Below are positions 25,459 to 34,597 of a stretch of DNA of 64,000 nt, in pieces. Below the pieces are notes generated by a model. That model saw only the letters and a program-made list of their open reading frames with translations, searched no databases and was not told where the DNA came from. Numbering within the stretch: the stretch's first letter is position 1; the number at the start of each line of letters is the position of its first letter. Origin of the DNA: Kumtagia sp044326205. Lineage in GTDB: Bacteria > Pseudomonadota > Alphaproteobacteria > Rhizobiales > Rhizobiaceae. Position numbers and translations under genes: made by a program. The stretch lies in NCBI RefSeq assembly GCF_044326205.1, contig NZ_JBIRCY010000006.1:142015-206014 (forward strand). Reading direction: 5' to 3'.

Positions 25459-25474
25459 TGAACCAGCCGTTCCA
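25459..25474. promoter_or_regulatory. Weak candidate IolR site between iolR and iolY
   Basis: TGAACCAGCCGTTCCA keeps the outer TGRA and TTCCA of the site seen upstream of iolC and ibpA but not the inner AT pairs. It lies in the 137-base divergent promoter region of iolR and iolY, where autoregulation would be expected. An overlapping TGTTCA-N10-TGAACC repeat starts at 25443. Confidence 0.4.
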
Positions 25475-25545
25475 TTTCAACAAAAAATCGACTAACTCGT
25501 ACAAAATTGCCGCTGGAGCCGGCACGCAAGGTTGGAGGATCGAAA

Positions 25546-26655
25546 ATGATTGGCGTCGGACTGATCGGCACGGGCTTCATGGGCAAATGCCACGCGCTGG
25601 CGTGGAATTCGGTCGGCACCGTATTCGGTGACGTGCCGGAAATAAAGCTCGTCCACCTGGGCGAAGCCAATGATGAGCTGGCTAATAAGAAAGGCCGCGA
25701 GTTCGGCTTCGCGAAAGCGTCAGGAGATTGGCGCGCCGTGGTGAACGACCCGGAGGTCGACATCGTCTCGGTCACCTCGCCCAACCAGTTCCACCCGGAG
25801 ATGGCGATTGAAGCGCTGAAGGCCGGAAAACACGTCTGGTGCGAGAAGCCGATGGCCCCGGCGCTGGTCGAATCGCGAGCCATGACCGATGAGGCGCGCA
25901 AATCCGGCAAGGTCGCGGTGCTTGGCTACAACTACATCCAGAGCCCCGCCTTCCGGCATATCCGCCAGTTGCTCGACGAAAAGATCATCGGCGACGTCAA
26001 CCTCGTCCGCATCGAGATGGACGAGGACTTCATGGCCGATCCGGAAGCCCTGTTCTTCTGGAAGCACGAGGCCGCGTCCGGCTACGGCGCGCTCGATGAT
26101 TTCGCCGTGCATCCGCTGTCGCTGGTCTCGAAACTCTTCGGACGCGTGTCGCGCGTCATGTGCGACATGGCGAAACCCTATGCCGACCGCGCCGTCGCCG
26201 GCGGCGGGCGCCGCGACGTCGAGACTTACGACATCGCCAGCGTGCTGATGCGGCTGGAAAACGGCATCGCCGGCACGCTGCTGGTCAACCGCTCGGCCTG
26301 GGGCCGCAAGGGACGCATCGCCATCCAGATCTTCGGCTCGAAAGGCTCGATCGTCTTCGACCAGGAGCGCTTCAACGAGCTTCAGCTCTATGTGACATCC
26401 GACCGCCCCACCGAGCAGGGTTTTCGCACGATCCTGATCGCGCCGCAGCACAAGCCCTACGACAGGTTCATCCCGGCGCCCGGCCATGGCCTCGGTTTCA
26501 ACGACCTGAAGACGATCGAATGCCGCGAACTGATCTCGCGGCTGGAGGGCAAGCCAGCCCACATCGTCGACTTCGACGAGGGGCTGGAGATCGAGCGCAC
26601 CGTGCACGCCATGGCGCGTTCGTTCGAGCTATCCTCGTGGGTGGAGGTGCGATGA
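25546..26655 (+). CDS. iolY: Gfo/Idh/MocA-family oxidoreductase, IolY-like (369 aa)
   Basis: An NAD(P)-dependent sugar or inositol dehydrogenase-like protein, with a Rossmann GLIGTGFMGKCH at residues 5-16, the EKP motif in HVWCEKPMAPAL and the usual C-terminal alpha/beta domain (ASGYGALDDFAVHPLSL holds the catalytic Asp/His). It is divergent from iolR, the arrangement of Sinorhizobium iolY, so I use that name; the true substrate may be myo-inositol, an inositol isomer or a keto-inositol. The ATG at 25546 has GGAGG 7 bases upstream. A second family member, idhA, follows at 27540. Confidence 0.8.
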   Translation: MIGVGLIGTGFMGKCHALAWNSVGTVFGDVPEIKLVHLGEANDELANKKGREFGFAKASGDWRAVVNDPEVDIVSVTSPNQFHPEMAIEALKAGKHVWCEKPMAPALVESRAMTDEARKSGKVAVLGYNYIQSPAFRHIRQLLDEKIIGDVNLVRIEMDEDFMADPEALFFWKHEAASGYGALDDFAVHPLSLVSKLFGRVSRVMCDMAKPYADRAVAGGGRRDVETYDIASVLMRLENGIAGTLLVNRSAWGRKGRIAIQIFGSKGSIVFDQERFNELQLYVTSDRPTEQGFRTILIAPQHKPYDRFIPAPGHGLGFNDLKTIECRELISRLEGKPAHIVDFDEGLEIERTVHAMARSFELSSWVEVR

Positions 26656-26662
26656 TATCGCG

Positions 26663-27451
26663 CTACTCCCCGACAACCCCCGCGACGTTCTGGTCATAAT
26701 CGACCAGCGAGCCGGTCATGATGCCGGAATGCGGGCTGATCATATAGGCGATCAGGCCGGCGAGTTGGTCGGGTTTCGCCAGTTGTCCCATCGGCTGTCC
26801 GGCTTCGGCCTTCTCCAGCCAGTCGGCCGGCGCGTCATGCCATTTCTGCTGCACGATGTTCTCCCCGGGCGTGTCCATCCAGCCCGGCAGCACGGCGTTC
26901 ACGCGGATGCGGTTCTTGCGGTAGGCGTTGGCGGCGTTCTTGGTCAGCACCGCCAGCGCGCCCTTGCTCGACGAATAGGGCGCCAGGAACGACTGGCCGG
27001 CATGCGCCGACATCGACAGCACGTTGACGATCGAGCCGGGCTTTTCGGCCTCCAGCAGATGACGCACCAGCCGCTGCATCAGGAAGAAAGGGCCGCGCAC
27101 ATTGGTGTGGAAAATCTGGTCGAAGACTTCAGGCGTGGTGTCGACCAGCGAGCCACGCGCCGAGGTGGCGGCGGCGTTGACCAGCGCGTTGAGGCTGCCG
27201 AAATGCCCAAGCGCCTCGGCCACGACATGGCCGCTGGCGGCGGCGTCCGACAGGTCGGCGCTGATGAAGATCACGTCTGCGCCTTTCTTCTTCAGCGCGT
27301 CGACGGCGGCCTTGCCCTTCTCCTTCGAACGGCCGACCAGTGCTACAGCGCGGCACCCCTCATCCACCAGCCGGTTCGCCACTGCCAGGCCGACACCCTG
27401 CGCGCCGCCTGTCACAATGGCGCGTGTGTGGCTGTTGCGTCCCTCATCCAT
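26663..27451 (-). CDS. Short-chain dehydrogenase/reductase in the inositol cluster (262 aa)
   Basis: A classical SDR. T14-GGAQGVG is the cofactor-binding turn, NAAA (92-95) the structural motif, and Ser146/148, Tyr159 and Lys163 (in APYSSSKGAL) the catalytic set. The arginine after strand 2 (GRSKEKG) suggests NADP(H) preference, which is inference. It converges with iolY with 7 bases between them and lies upstream of nothing in the iol core, but may be cotranscribed after idhA. Its substrate is probably a sugar alcohol, an inositol isomer or a keto-inositol; sequence alone cannot decide. Confidence 0.85.
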   Translation of the reverse strand: MDEGRNSHTRAIVTGGAQGVGLAVANRLVDEGCRAVALVGRSKEKGKAAVDALKKKGADVIFISADLSDAAASGHVVAEALGHFGSLNALVNAAATSARGSLVDTTPEVFDQIFHTNVRGPFFLMQRLVRHLLEAEKPGSIVNVLSMSAHAGQSFLAPYSSSKGALAVLTKNAANAYRKNRIRVNAVLPGWMDTPGENIVQQKWHDAPADWLEKAEAGQPMGQLAKPDQLAGLIAYMISPHSGIMTGSLVDYDQNVAGVVGE

Positions 27452-27539
27452 CTTTCCATCTCTCCATCAAATGCCAAACCGCCCTGCCCTCATGCGGGAG
27501 GCGCGGCGTGTCAAACCCTATTGCCTTGTCCGTCTGCCT

Positions 27540-28529
27540 TCAGAGCTGGACGGCCTTACCCTCCGTCGCGGACTTCAGCGCCGCGTCGGCGAGCTTCAAA
27601 GCCAGCAACCCATCCTGTCCGCCCGGCGAGGCCGCCTTGCCCTTGCTCTCCGCCTCGATAAAACTTGCGATCTCGTTGGCGTAGGCGTCGATATAGCGCG
27701 TCATGAAGAAGTCGTGCAGCGGCGGCCTCGTATAGCCCTTACCGTTCGCCAGTTCGATCGAAACCGGCCGCTGGTTCTCCGCAGCGACCATGCCTTCGGA
27801 GCCATGCACCTCGATGCGCTGGTCATAGCCATAGGTGGCGCGGCGGGAATTGGTGATGACGCATTGTTTTCCGCTGGCGGTCGTAAGGATGACGCTGACA
27901 CTGTCGAAATCGCCGGCCTCGCCGATCTTCTTGTCGACCAGCACCGAGGCGGTCGCCAGCACCTTGACCGGCTCCTCGCCGAGCAGGAAACGCGCCATGT
28001 CGAAATCATGGATGGTCATGTCGCGGAAAATGCCGCCGGAACGGCCGATGTAGTCGAGCGGCGGCGGGCCAGGGTCGCGCGAGGTGATGACCACCTGCTC
28101 GACCTTACCGATTGCGCCGTCGTCGATCGCCTTGCGCACGGCAGCAAAATGCGGATCGAAGCGGCGGTTGAAGCCAACCATCAGCGTCGCGCCGGTCTTG
28201 TCGACCACATCGAGGCACTTCTCGACACGCTCGACGTCGAGATGGATAGGCTTCTCGCAGAAGATCGCCTTGCCGGCCCTGGCGAAACGCTCGATCAGGT
28301 CGGCGTGGGTATCGGTTGGCGTGCAAATCACCACGGCGTCGATGTCGGACGCCTTCTCGATCTCCTCGATGCTGCGGATCGCACAGCCATAGGCGTCGGC
28401 AATGTCCTTTGCCGCCTTCTCGAAAGCGTCGGCCACAGCGACCAGTTCGGCGGCCGGATTGGAGCCTATGGCCCGCGCGTGGACTTTCCCGATACGGCCG
28501 GCGCCAAGCAGGCCAAAACGAACTGTCAT
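27540..28529 (-). CDS. idhA: Myo-inositol 2-dehydrogenase
   Basis: IdhA/IolG (329 aa) oxidises myo-inositol to 2-keto-myo-inositol with NAD+, the first step of the pathway. It has a Rossmann GLLGAGRIGKVHA at residues 6-18, EKP in IFCEKPIHLD, and the catalytic GGIFRDMTIHDFDMARFL, where Lys/Asp/His act together in this family. The ending LALKLADAALKSATEGKAVQL is typical of rhizobial IdhA. GAGGA 7 bases before ATG 28529 sets the start; the longer frame adds only six residues. The neighbouring importer and iol genes support the substrate. Confidence 0.9.
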   Translation of the reverse strand: MTVRFGLLGAGRIGKVHARAIGSNPAAELVAVADAFEKAAKDIADAYGCAIRSIEEIEKASDIDAVVICTPTDTHADLIERFARAGKAIFCEKPIHLDVERVEKCLDVVDKTGATLMVGFNRRFDPHFAAVRKAIDDGAIGKVEQVVITSRDPGPPPLDYIGRSGGIFRDMTIHDFDMARFLLGEEPVKVLATASVLVDKKIGEAGDFDSVSVILTTASGKQCVITNSRRATYGYDQRIEVHGSEGMVAAENQRPVSIELANGKGYTRPPLHDFFMTRYIDAYANEIASFIEAESKGKAASPGGQDGLLALKLADAALKSATEGKAVQL

Positions 28530-28637
28530 CTTCGATCCTCGTTGCAAGTGGTCCGGCTGCCCCGGACGGATGATTATGAACCTGTGGCCCTGTCAGGCCG
28601 CCCCGCCACAAGCGATGGCGAGGCTATATGCCCGGCG

Positions 28638-29681
28638 TCAAGCCTTCTTGCGCCTGTTCTGCCGTTGCTGGTCGATGATGACCGCCGCCACGATGATCAA
28701 GCCCTTGATGATCTCCTGGTAGTAGGCGCCCACCTTCAGGAAAGTGAAACCCGAGGTCAGCACGCCTAGGATAATCGTGCCGATCACTGTGCCGGAGATG
28801 CGACCGACGCCGCCGGCGAGCGAGGTGCCGCCGATGACTGCCGCTGCAATGGCGTCGAGTTCGTAGGCGACGCCCATGCCCGGCTGGCCGGATTGCGCAC
28901 GGGCCGCGGTGACCACGCCGGCCAGGCCGGAGAGCAGCCCGGCGATCGCATAAACCTTGATCAGATGATTGCCGATATTGATGCCGGACACGCGCGCCGC
29001 CTGCGGATTGGCGCCGATGGCGTAGGTGAACTTGCCGTATCGCGTATAGCCGAGCGCGATATGGAAGATGATGGCGACCAGCAGGAAGATGATCACCGGC
29101 AGCGGCACCGGGAAACCCCAGACGTCGAAACTCCGCCCCAGCCAGGTGAAATTCTCGTTGAGCAGCGCCACCGGCTGGCCGTTCGTGTACCACTTCGCCA
29201 GGCCGCGCACCGACACCATCATGCCCAGCGTCGCGATGAAGGGCGGTATGCCGCTGAAGGCGATCACCATGCCGTTGACCGCGCCCGCCGCCAGCCCCAC
29301 AGCCAGGCCGGCAAGTACCGGCCAGAACGGCGAGATGTCGGTCAGGGCCGGATAGACGGCGCGCGCATTGGTGGAGGTCTGCGCCAGCGACGCCGCCACC
29401 ATCGCCACGAAGCCGACGATCGATCCCGACGACAGGTCGACGCCGCTGGTGATGATCACCTGGGTGACGCCGACGGCGATGATGCCGATCACCGAGACCT
29501 GCAGGATGATGATCGACAGGCGCTGCTTGTTGGCCAGGAAACTGTCGCCGACGAGGATCCAGCCGAGGATCTCGAACACCAGCGCGATGCCGATCAGCAC
29601 GCCGAGGATCGACACCTCGGGCGGCAGCCGCTTCTTGGTACCTATTCTGCTTGCCTGCGCGGTCATCTCGCTCGTCGACAT
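28638..29681 (-). CDS. iatP: Sugar/inositol ABC transporter permease, IatP-like
   Basis: A permease of the RbsC/AraH branch (347 aa, about nine helices), with the family stretches SGVDLSSGSIVGF, NGMVIAFSGIPPFIATLGMM and GANPQAARVSGINI, and a C-terminal basic tail. With the upstream ATPase and binding-protein genes it forms a complete carbohydrate uptake system of the CUT2 type. I name it after the Caulobacter inositol importer because it sits beside idhA and ibpA carries an operator like that of iolC; a ribose- or xylose-type importer cannot be excluded from sequence alone. Confidence 0.82.
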   Translation of the reverse strand: MSTSEMTAQASRIGTKKRLPPEVSILGVLIGIALVFEILGWILVGDSFLANKQRLSIIILQVSVIGIIAVGVTQVIITSGVDLSSGSIVGFVAMVAASLAQTSTNARAVYPALTDISPFWPVLAGLAVGLAAGAVNGMVIAFSGIPPFIATLGMMVSVRGLAKWYTNGQPVALLNENFTWLGRSFDVWGFPVPLPVIIFLLVAIIFHIALGYTRYGKFTYAIGANPQAARVSGINIGNHLIKVYAIAGLLSGLAGVVTAARAQSGQPGMGVAYELDAIAAAVIGGTSLAGGVGRISGTVIGTIILGVLTSGFTFLKVGAYYQEIIKGLIIVAAVIIDQQRQNRRKKA

Positions 29682-29714
29682 GATGCTTCCACCTTTGCAG
29701 CTTCTTGGGCGCCG

Positions 29715-31247
29715 TCAGTGCGACGCCAGTTCCATGATCTTCACCTGATTGGCTTCGTCGCGGTTCAGGAAACCGGTCACACGGCCCTCATGGATCACCA
29801 TGATGCGGTCGCTCATGCCGAGCACTTCGGGCATCTCGGACGAGATCATGATGACCGCCACCCCCTCGCCCGCCAGTTTCGAAATCAGCCGGTGGATCTC
29901 CGCTTTGGCCCCGACATCGATGCCGCGCGTCGGCTCGTCGAGGATCAGAATCTTCGGCCTGGTCAGCAGCCAGCGGCCGATCAGCACCTTCTGCTGATTG
30001 CCGCCCGACAGGTTGATGATCGGCTCGGACATGTCAGGCGTCTTGACGCGCAGCGCGTCGCTCATCGCCAGCGAATCCTTGCTGAGCCGCTTTTGCTCGA
30101 CGAAACCGTTCTTCACATAGCCCGATTGCAGCACGGCGATCTGCGTGTTCTGCTGGATGTCGAGCAGCAGGAAACAGCCAGTATCCTTGCGGTCCTCGGT
30201 GAGGAACGCCATGCCGTGGCGCATAGCGGTGGCTGGACTGTCGACCCGCACAGGCTTGCCGAACAGCTCGATGGTGCCGCTGTTGGCCGGCGTCACGCCG
30301 AAGATCGCTTCCGCGATGTTGGAGCGCCCCGACCCGACCAGCCCGGCGATGCCGAGGATCTCGCCCGACCGCACTTCGAAGGAAACGTCGTGGAACACCC
30401 GGTTGAGGCACAGATCCTTGACCGACAGGACCACCTCGCCGATCGGCACGGTCTCCTTCGGGAACATCTGCGTGATCTCGCGGCCGACCATCATGCGGAT
30501 GATCTCGTCGCGCGTCACCTCGCTCGAAGCCTTGGTGGCGATGTATTTGCCGTCGCGGAACACGGACACCTCGTCCGCGATCTCGAACAGCTCGTTCATC
30601 TTGTGGGTTATGTAAATGATGCCTTTGCCTTCGGCCCTGAGGCTGCGGATGATCGTGAACAGGTGGTCGACTTCGCGCTCGGTCAGCGCCGAGGTCGGCT
30701 CGTCCATGATCAGCACGTCGGATTCGTAGGAGACCGCCTTGGCGATCTCGACCATCTGCCTGTTGGCGACGCTCAGCGTGCCGACCTTCACGTCGGGATC
30801 GATATGAATGTTGAGCCTTTTGAACAGGTCGGCTGTCTTGCGGTGCATCTCGCCATGGTCGATGAAACCCAGCCGCGTCTTGGGCTCGCGGCGGATCCAG
30901 ATGTTCTCCGCCACCGTCATCGGCGCCATCAGGTTCAGTTCCTGATGGATCATGGCGATGCCGTTCTCCAGCGCATCGAGCGGCCCCTTGAGCCGTATCT
31001 CCTGGCCGCGCAGCCGGAAGGTGCCGGAATCCGGCGTGTAGATGCCGGCGACGATCTTCATCAGTGTCGACTTGCCGGCGCCGTTCTCGCCCATCAGCGC
31101 ATGCACGCTGCCGCGCCGCAGTTTTAGCTGCACATTGTCGAGCGCCAGCACGCCCGGAAACTCCTTCCGGACGTTCTCGACCTCAAGCACGTAGTCGCCG
31201 GCGGGCGGCGGCGGTACGGAGGCATCCGATGTCGCAAGAATTTGCAT
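29715..31247 (-). CDS. iatA: Sugar/inositol ABC transporter ATP-binding protein, IatA-like
   Basis: A 510-residue CUT2 ATPase with two fused ABC domains. The first has an intact Walker A (GENGAGKST) and DEPTSALT. The second has the usual degenerate Walker A of this family (GLVGSGRSN), with LSGGNQQKV and DEPTRGIDVGAK. Such RbsA-like proteins power one-substrate sugar importers with a single permease dimer. It lies between ibpA and iatP with short gaps (about 100 and 33 bases), so the three are probably one operon transcribed ibpA-iatA-iatP. Confidence 0.85.
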   Translation of the reverse strand: MQILATSDASVPPPPAGDYVLEVENVRKEFPGVLALDNVQLKLRRGSVHALMGENGAGKSTLMKIVAGIYTPDSGTFRLRGQEIRLKGPLDALENGIAMIHQELNLMAPMTVAENIWIRREPKTRLGFIDHGEMHRKTADLFKRLNIHIDPDVKVGTLSVANRQMVEIAKAVSYESDVLIMDEPTSALTEREVDHLFTIIRSLRAEGKGIIYITHKMNELFEIADEVSVFRDGKYIATKASSEVTRDEIIRMMVGREITQMFPKETVPIGEVVLSVKDLCLNRVFHDVSFEVRSGEILGIAGLVGSGRSNIAEAIFGVTPANSGTIELFGKPVRVDSPATAMRHGMAFLTEDRKDTGCFLLLDIQQNTQIAVLQSGYVKNGFVEQKRLSKDSLAMSDALRVKTPDMSEPIINLSGGNQQKVLIGRWLLTRPKILILDEPTRGIDVGAKAEIHRLISKLAGEGVAVIMISSEMPEVLGMSDRIMVIHEGRVTGFLNRDEANQVKIMELASH

Positions 31248-31351
31248 GCCGCTCAGTCCTCCCAGACCCGGTTCGAAACGCGGCTTCGATGTCTTATCAC
31301 GAGAGGAAACGCCGCCGCCATCCGGCGGCGCTCCCGAAGAGCGTCAGGCGA

Positions 31352-32290
31352 TCAGTTCTTGGTTGTATACTGATCCATGTTGGCCGGGGTCACCAGTTCG
31401 AAAGGCACCCAGACCGGAGACGTCACGGCCTCGCCCTTGGCGAGCTTGATAGCGGTTTCCACCGCGCCACTGCCCTGCGCGGCCGCGTTCTGGAACACGG
31501 TCACGTCGAGGTCGCCGGCCTTCATGTAGGCCAGCGCCTCCTGCGTGGCGTCAACGCCGCCGACGATCACGTCCTTCATGTCCCAGCCCGCCGCCTTCAT
31601 GGCGTTGATGGCGCCGATCGCCATGTTGTCGTTGTTGGAGATCACGGCGTCCGGCTTGTGGCCGGCGGCGATCCAGTTGGTCATCAGGTCCTGCGCCTTG
31701 ACCGGATCCCAGCCGGCGGTCTGCTCGTCGATGACGTTCAGCTTCACGCCGCATTCGCTGCCGGCGTTGACGTCATGGATGTCCTTGGTGCGCTGCACAG
31801 CCGCCTGGTTGGCGAGATCACCGACCATGATCAGGATGCCGGCCTCGGTCTTGCCGGCTTCCTTGAGGATGCGGCAGACTTCCTTGGTCTCCAGCGTGCC
31901 GGAATCGACTTCGTTCGAACCGACGAAGGCGCCCTTGGCGCCCAGCGCGTCGACGTCGATCGGCTGGCGGTTGACGTAGACGATCGGGATGCCCGCCTCG
32001 TTGGCGAGCTTGGTCATCGGCGCGGTCGCCGAGGTGTCGACCGGGTTGACGATGACCGCATCGACCTTGGCGGCGATGAAGTTCTGGACCTGGCTGAGTT
32101 GCTTGTTCACGTCGTCGTCGGCGATCTCGATCTGCACCGGCTGGCTGGCGTCGCCGGCCGACTTCTCGATGCCCTTGCGGAGCACGGTCAGGAAGGTGTC
32201 GGAATTCGCCATCGACACGCCGATGTCGCCCGCAAAAGCCGAACCCGACATAAGCGCTGCAATCGCGGCGCCCAGAAGCAGTTTTTTCAT
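31352..32290 (-). CDS. ibpA: Periplasmic sugar/inositol-binding protein, IbpA-like
   Basis: A type I periplasmic binding protein (312 aa) with a clear Sec signal peptide (MKKLLLGAAIAALMSGSAFA) and the family motifs DDDVNKQLSQVQNFIAAKVDAVIVNPVD and ISNNDNMAIGAINAMKAAG. It delivers the substrate to the IatA-IatP complex. The ATG at 32290 has GGAGGAAA about 5 bases upstream; the GTG at 32305 lies within that site. A TGAAATATTTATTCCA site 173 bases upstream matches those before iolC, which is the best evidence that the substrate is an inositol. Confidence 0.87.
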   Translation of the reverse strand: MKKLLLGAAIAALMSGSAFAGDIGVSMANSDTFLTVLRKGIEKSAGDASQPVQIEIADDDVNKQLSQVQNFIAAKVDAVIVNPVDTSATAPMTKLANEAGIPIVYVNRQPIDVDALGAKGAFVGSNEVDSGTLETKEVCRILKEAGKTEAGILIMVGDLANQAAVQRTKDIHDVNAGSECGVKLNVIDEQTAGWDPVKAQDLMTNWIAAGHKPDAVISNNDNMAIGAINAMKAAGWDMKDVIVGGVDATQEALAYMKAGDLDVTVFQNAAAQGSGAVETAIKLAKGEAVTSPVWVPFELVTPANMDQYTTKN

Positions 32291-32462
32291 TTCGTTTTCC
32301 TCCACGAAAGGGTGTCCGGATGCACCCTGTTGTCACCGGAAGCCCCGGCGCTGCCGGAGGCCCGTTTCGCTCGCCGAACCGCGGACGATCTTCCGTCCGA
32401 GGCTTCGCGCTCCTCCTGACATTCCCGCAATTTCGGAACGTTCAAGCCGTATGATATAATTT

Positions 32463-32478
32463 TGAAATATTTATTCCA
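32463..32478. promoter_or_regulatory. Candidate IolR operator, site C (upstream of ibpA)
   Basis: TGAAATATTTATTCCA differs from site A (24490) at one base and fits TGRAAT-N4-ATTCCM. It lies in the 383-base gap between hda and ibpA, in an AT-rich patch that probably holds the ibpA promoter. The rest of this gap shows no gene. Confidence 0.7.
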
Positions 32479-32673
32479 AATTTTGACCGCACGTCAAGGG
32501 CGATTATGCGGCAGGCAGATGCCGGAGCGGTTCGCCCGCGCTACGAGGGTCTGGCCGTTCCCGGCACAAAGCTGAAATGGCTTGTTGGCGCACGGTAGCG
32601 CGGCCGCGCCGTAGCCCTCATGCTCGCAAACTGGAGTTCGCGATCCGGCGACGGAGTTCGATCTACGGCCGCG

Positions 32674-33366
32674 TTAAAACTCGAAGCGCTTCTGCTCGAT
32701 TTCGGCCGTCAGTTCGGCGGCCATGGCGCGCGTGATCCTCGACTTGCGCTCCAGCGCCGTGCGGTCGAGCCGGCCGACAATGTCGATCGCCGCCGAAAGT
32801 GAGCGCTCGATCCGCCGCACCAGGAACTGCACGACATTCGCCTCCACCTCGACCTGCCGGTCGGCGAAGAGTTTTGTAATTACGCCGGCCAACAACAGAT
32901 CATCGGGTTCATGGATCTCGACGGTGGTCGCGGCCTTCAGCCGAGAAGCGAGATCGGGCAGCGTCACCCCCCACGCGGACGGAAAGCGGCGGGCGGTAAG
33001 CAGCAAATGCCCGCCCCCGCCGCGCACGGCGTTGATCAGGTGGAACAGCCCGGTCTGGTCGAGTTGGGGCGAATCCGCGTCCTCGACGAGGATTTCGAGC
33101 CCCGACGCTCCCGCCCCGGCGACGGCGATGTCGGCGGCAACGAGCCCCGCAGCCTGGGCGTGCTCCCGCCAGATCGACGCCAGATGCGATTTGCCGGAGC
33201 CCGGAGGCCCGGCAAGGATCACCACCGGCGACGGCCAGTCCGGCCAGCGCTCGATCAGCGCCACGGCGTCGCGATTGGCGGCGGAAACCACGAGGTCGTC
33301 GCGCGACACGCCGGGAGCATGGCCGAGGTCGAGCGGCAATTGCCGGGGATGTTCCGGTTTGCGCAT
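32674..33366 (-). CDS. hda: DnaA-related regulatory inactivator HdaA
   Basis: A short AAA+ protein (230 aa) related to DnaA domain III, without the DNA-binding domain IV. It begins with a beta-clamp binding sequence (QLPLDL, residues 9-14), followed by Walker A GPPGSGKS (53-60) and a degenerate Walker B. Hda bound to the loaded clamp triggers ATP hydrolysis by DnaA and so prevents re-initiation; in alphaproteobacteria it is HdaA. The start at ATG 33366 is preferred to the GTG at 33375; neither has a strong ribosome-binding site. It lies downstream of the PerM-like gene, a usual order in rhizobia. Confidence 0.88.
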   Translation of the reverse strand: MRKPEHPRQLPLDLGHAPGVSRDDLVVSAANRDAVALIERWPDWPSPVVILAGPPGSGKSHLASIWREHAQAAGLVAADIAVAGAGASGLEILVEDADSPQLDQTGLFHLINAVRGGGGHLLLTARRFPSAWGVTLPDLASRLKAATTVEIHEPDDLLLAGVITKLFADRQVEVEANVVQFLVRRIERSLSAAIDIVGRLDRTALERKSRITRAMAAELTAEIEQKRFEF

Positions 33367-33430
33367 CAAAGTCACACCGACCGTGCGGCGGCGCTACCGT
33401 CGTTCTCACGGAAACCGATCGCGGCCAAGG

Positions 33431-34597
33431 TCAGTCCGCCGTCTTGCCGGCGTCCGCTGCCGGCCGCTCCACCGCTGCGTCCTGCGAATGGCCGACATAA
33501 AGCGGCGAATCGAGATAGCGCGAGATGGCGAAGCGAACCAAGACGGCAATCGCGGCGGCTGCCGGCACGGCGATGAGCAGGCCGACGAAGCCGAACAACG
33601 CGCCGAAGGCAAACAGCGCGAACATCAGCCAGACCGGATGCAGGCCGACGCTCTTGCCCACCAGCCGAGGCTGCAAAATATTGCCCTCAATGAACTGGCC
33701 GACGAAGAACACACAAGCGACGGCGACGACCATGAGCCAGTCCGGCCAGAACTGCACGAAGGCGACGCCGAGCGCCAGCACCAGCCCGACCAGCGAACCG
33801 ACATAGGGAATGAAGCTGATCAGCCCGGCGAACAGGCCGATCAGAATGCCGAAATTCAACCCGGTTATCGTCAGGCCGATCGCGTAGATAAGACCGAGCA
33901 CCAGACAGAGCGTGCCCTGCCCGCGCACGAAGCCGGCCGTCGCCACATTGATGTCGCTGGCGATCTGGCGGACGGTGTGGACATGGTCCCGCGGCACCCA
34001 GCTATCGACCTTGGCGACCATGCGGTCCCAGTCGAGCAGCATGTAGAACGCCACGACCGGGGTCACGATGAACAGGCTGGCGACGCTGAACAGCGCCACG
34101 CCCGAACTCCAGATCGAGGTGAAGATCGCTGTGACGAAGCCGACGCCGGAGGCAAGCAGCGAATTCAGGCCGTCGCGCAGGTCGGCAGCATTCACGCCGA
34201 AGCGCTTCTCGATCCACTGCGGATCGAAGCTGGTGATCAGCGCCTGGAAGTGGCTGAGATATTCCGGCAGCTTGGTAATGAAATCCGACAGTTGCTTCGC
34301 CAGCAGTGGAGTGAGGATGACCAGTCCGATTGCCAGCACGACAATGAAGGTGAAAAGGATCAGGATCGTCGCCATGAGGCGCGACAAGCCCAGCCTCTGC
34401 AGCCGGTCGGCGACCGGGTCAAGGAAATAGGCCAATGCCATGCCGGCCACGAAGGGCAGCAGTATCTCACTGAACAGATAGAGGAAGAAGGCGAGAAAAA
34501 GCGCGGCAATCAGCCAGAAGCGCGCCTGGCGGCGCAACGCCGCGCCGGGCGCTTCTCCGGTCGTGACCTCAGCGGTTCGCAGTCTTGCTTTCGCCAT
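33431..34597 (-). CDS. AI-2E/PerM family membrane protein (388 aa)
   Basis: A polytopic inner-membrane protein with about eight helices and the family features FLDPVADRLQRLGLSR, a long central soluble loop (about residues 105-190) and the end LVGKSVGLHPVWLMFALFAFGALFGFVGLLIAVPAAAAI. Members include PerM and the AI-2 exporter TqsA; most have no proven substrate, and some act as sodium/proton antiporters. It starts inside the 3' end of the phosphatidyltransferase gene (overlap 34569-34597) and precedes hda, so the three may be one transcript. Confidence 0.87.
   Translation of the reverse strand: MAKARLRTAEVTTGEAPGAALRRQARFWLIAALFLAFFLYLFSEILLPFVAGMALAYFLDPVADRLQRLGLSRLMATILILFTFIVVLAIGLVILTPLLAKQLSDFITKLPEYLSHFQALITSFDPQWIEKRFGVNAADLRDGLNSLLASGVGFVTAIFTSIWSSGVALFSVASLFIVTPVVAFYMLLDWDRMVAKVDSWVPRDHVHTVRQIASDINVATAGFVRGQGTLCLVLGLIYAIGLTITGLNFGILIGLFAGLISFIPYVGSLVGLVLALGVAFVQFWPDWLMVVAVACVFFVGQFIEGNILQPRLVGKSVGLHPVWLMFALFAFGALFGFVGLLIAVPAAAAIAVLVRFAISRYLDSPLYVGHSQDAAVERPAADAGKTAD

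Noticed and set aside
28893..31127. 744-residue plus-strand ORF across iatP and iatA
   Set aside because: Antisense of two clear ABC transporter genes; typical long shadow frame in GC-rich DNA.
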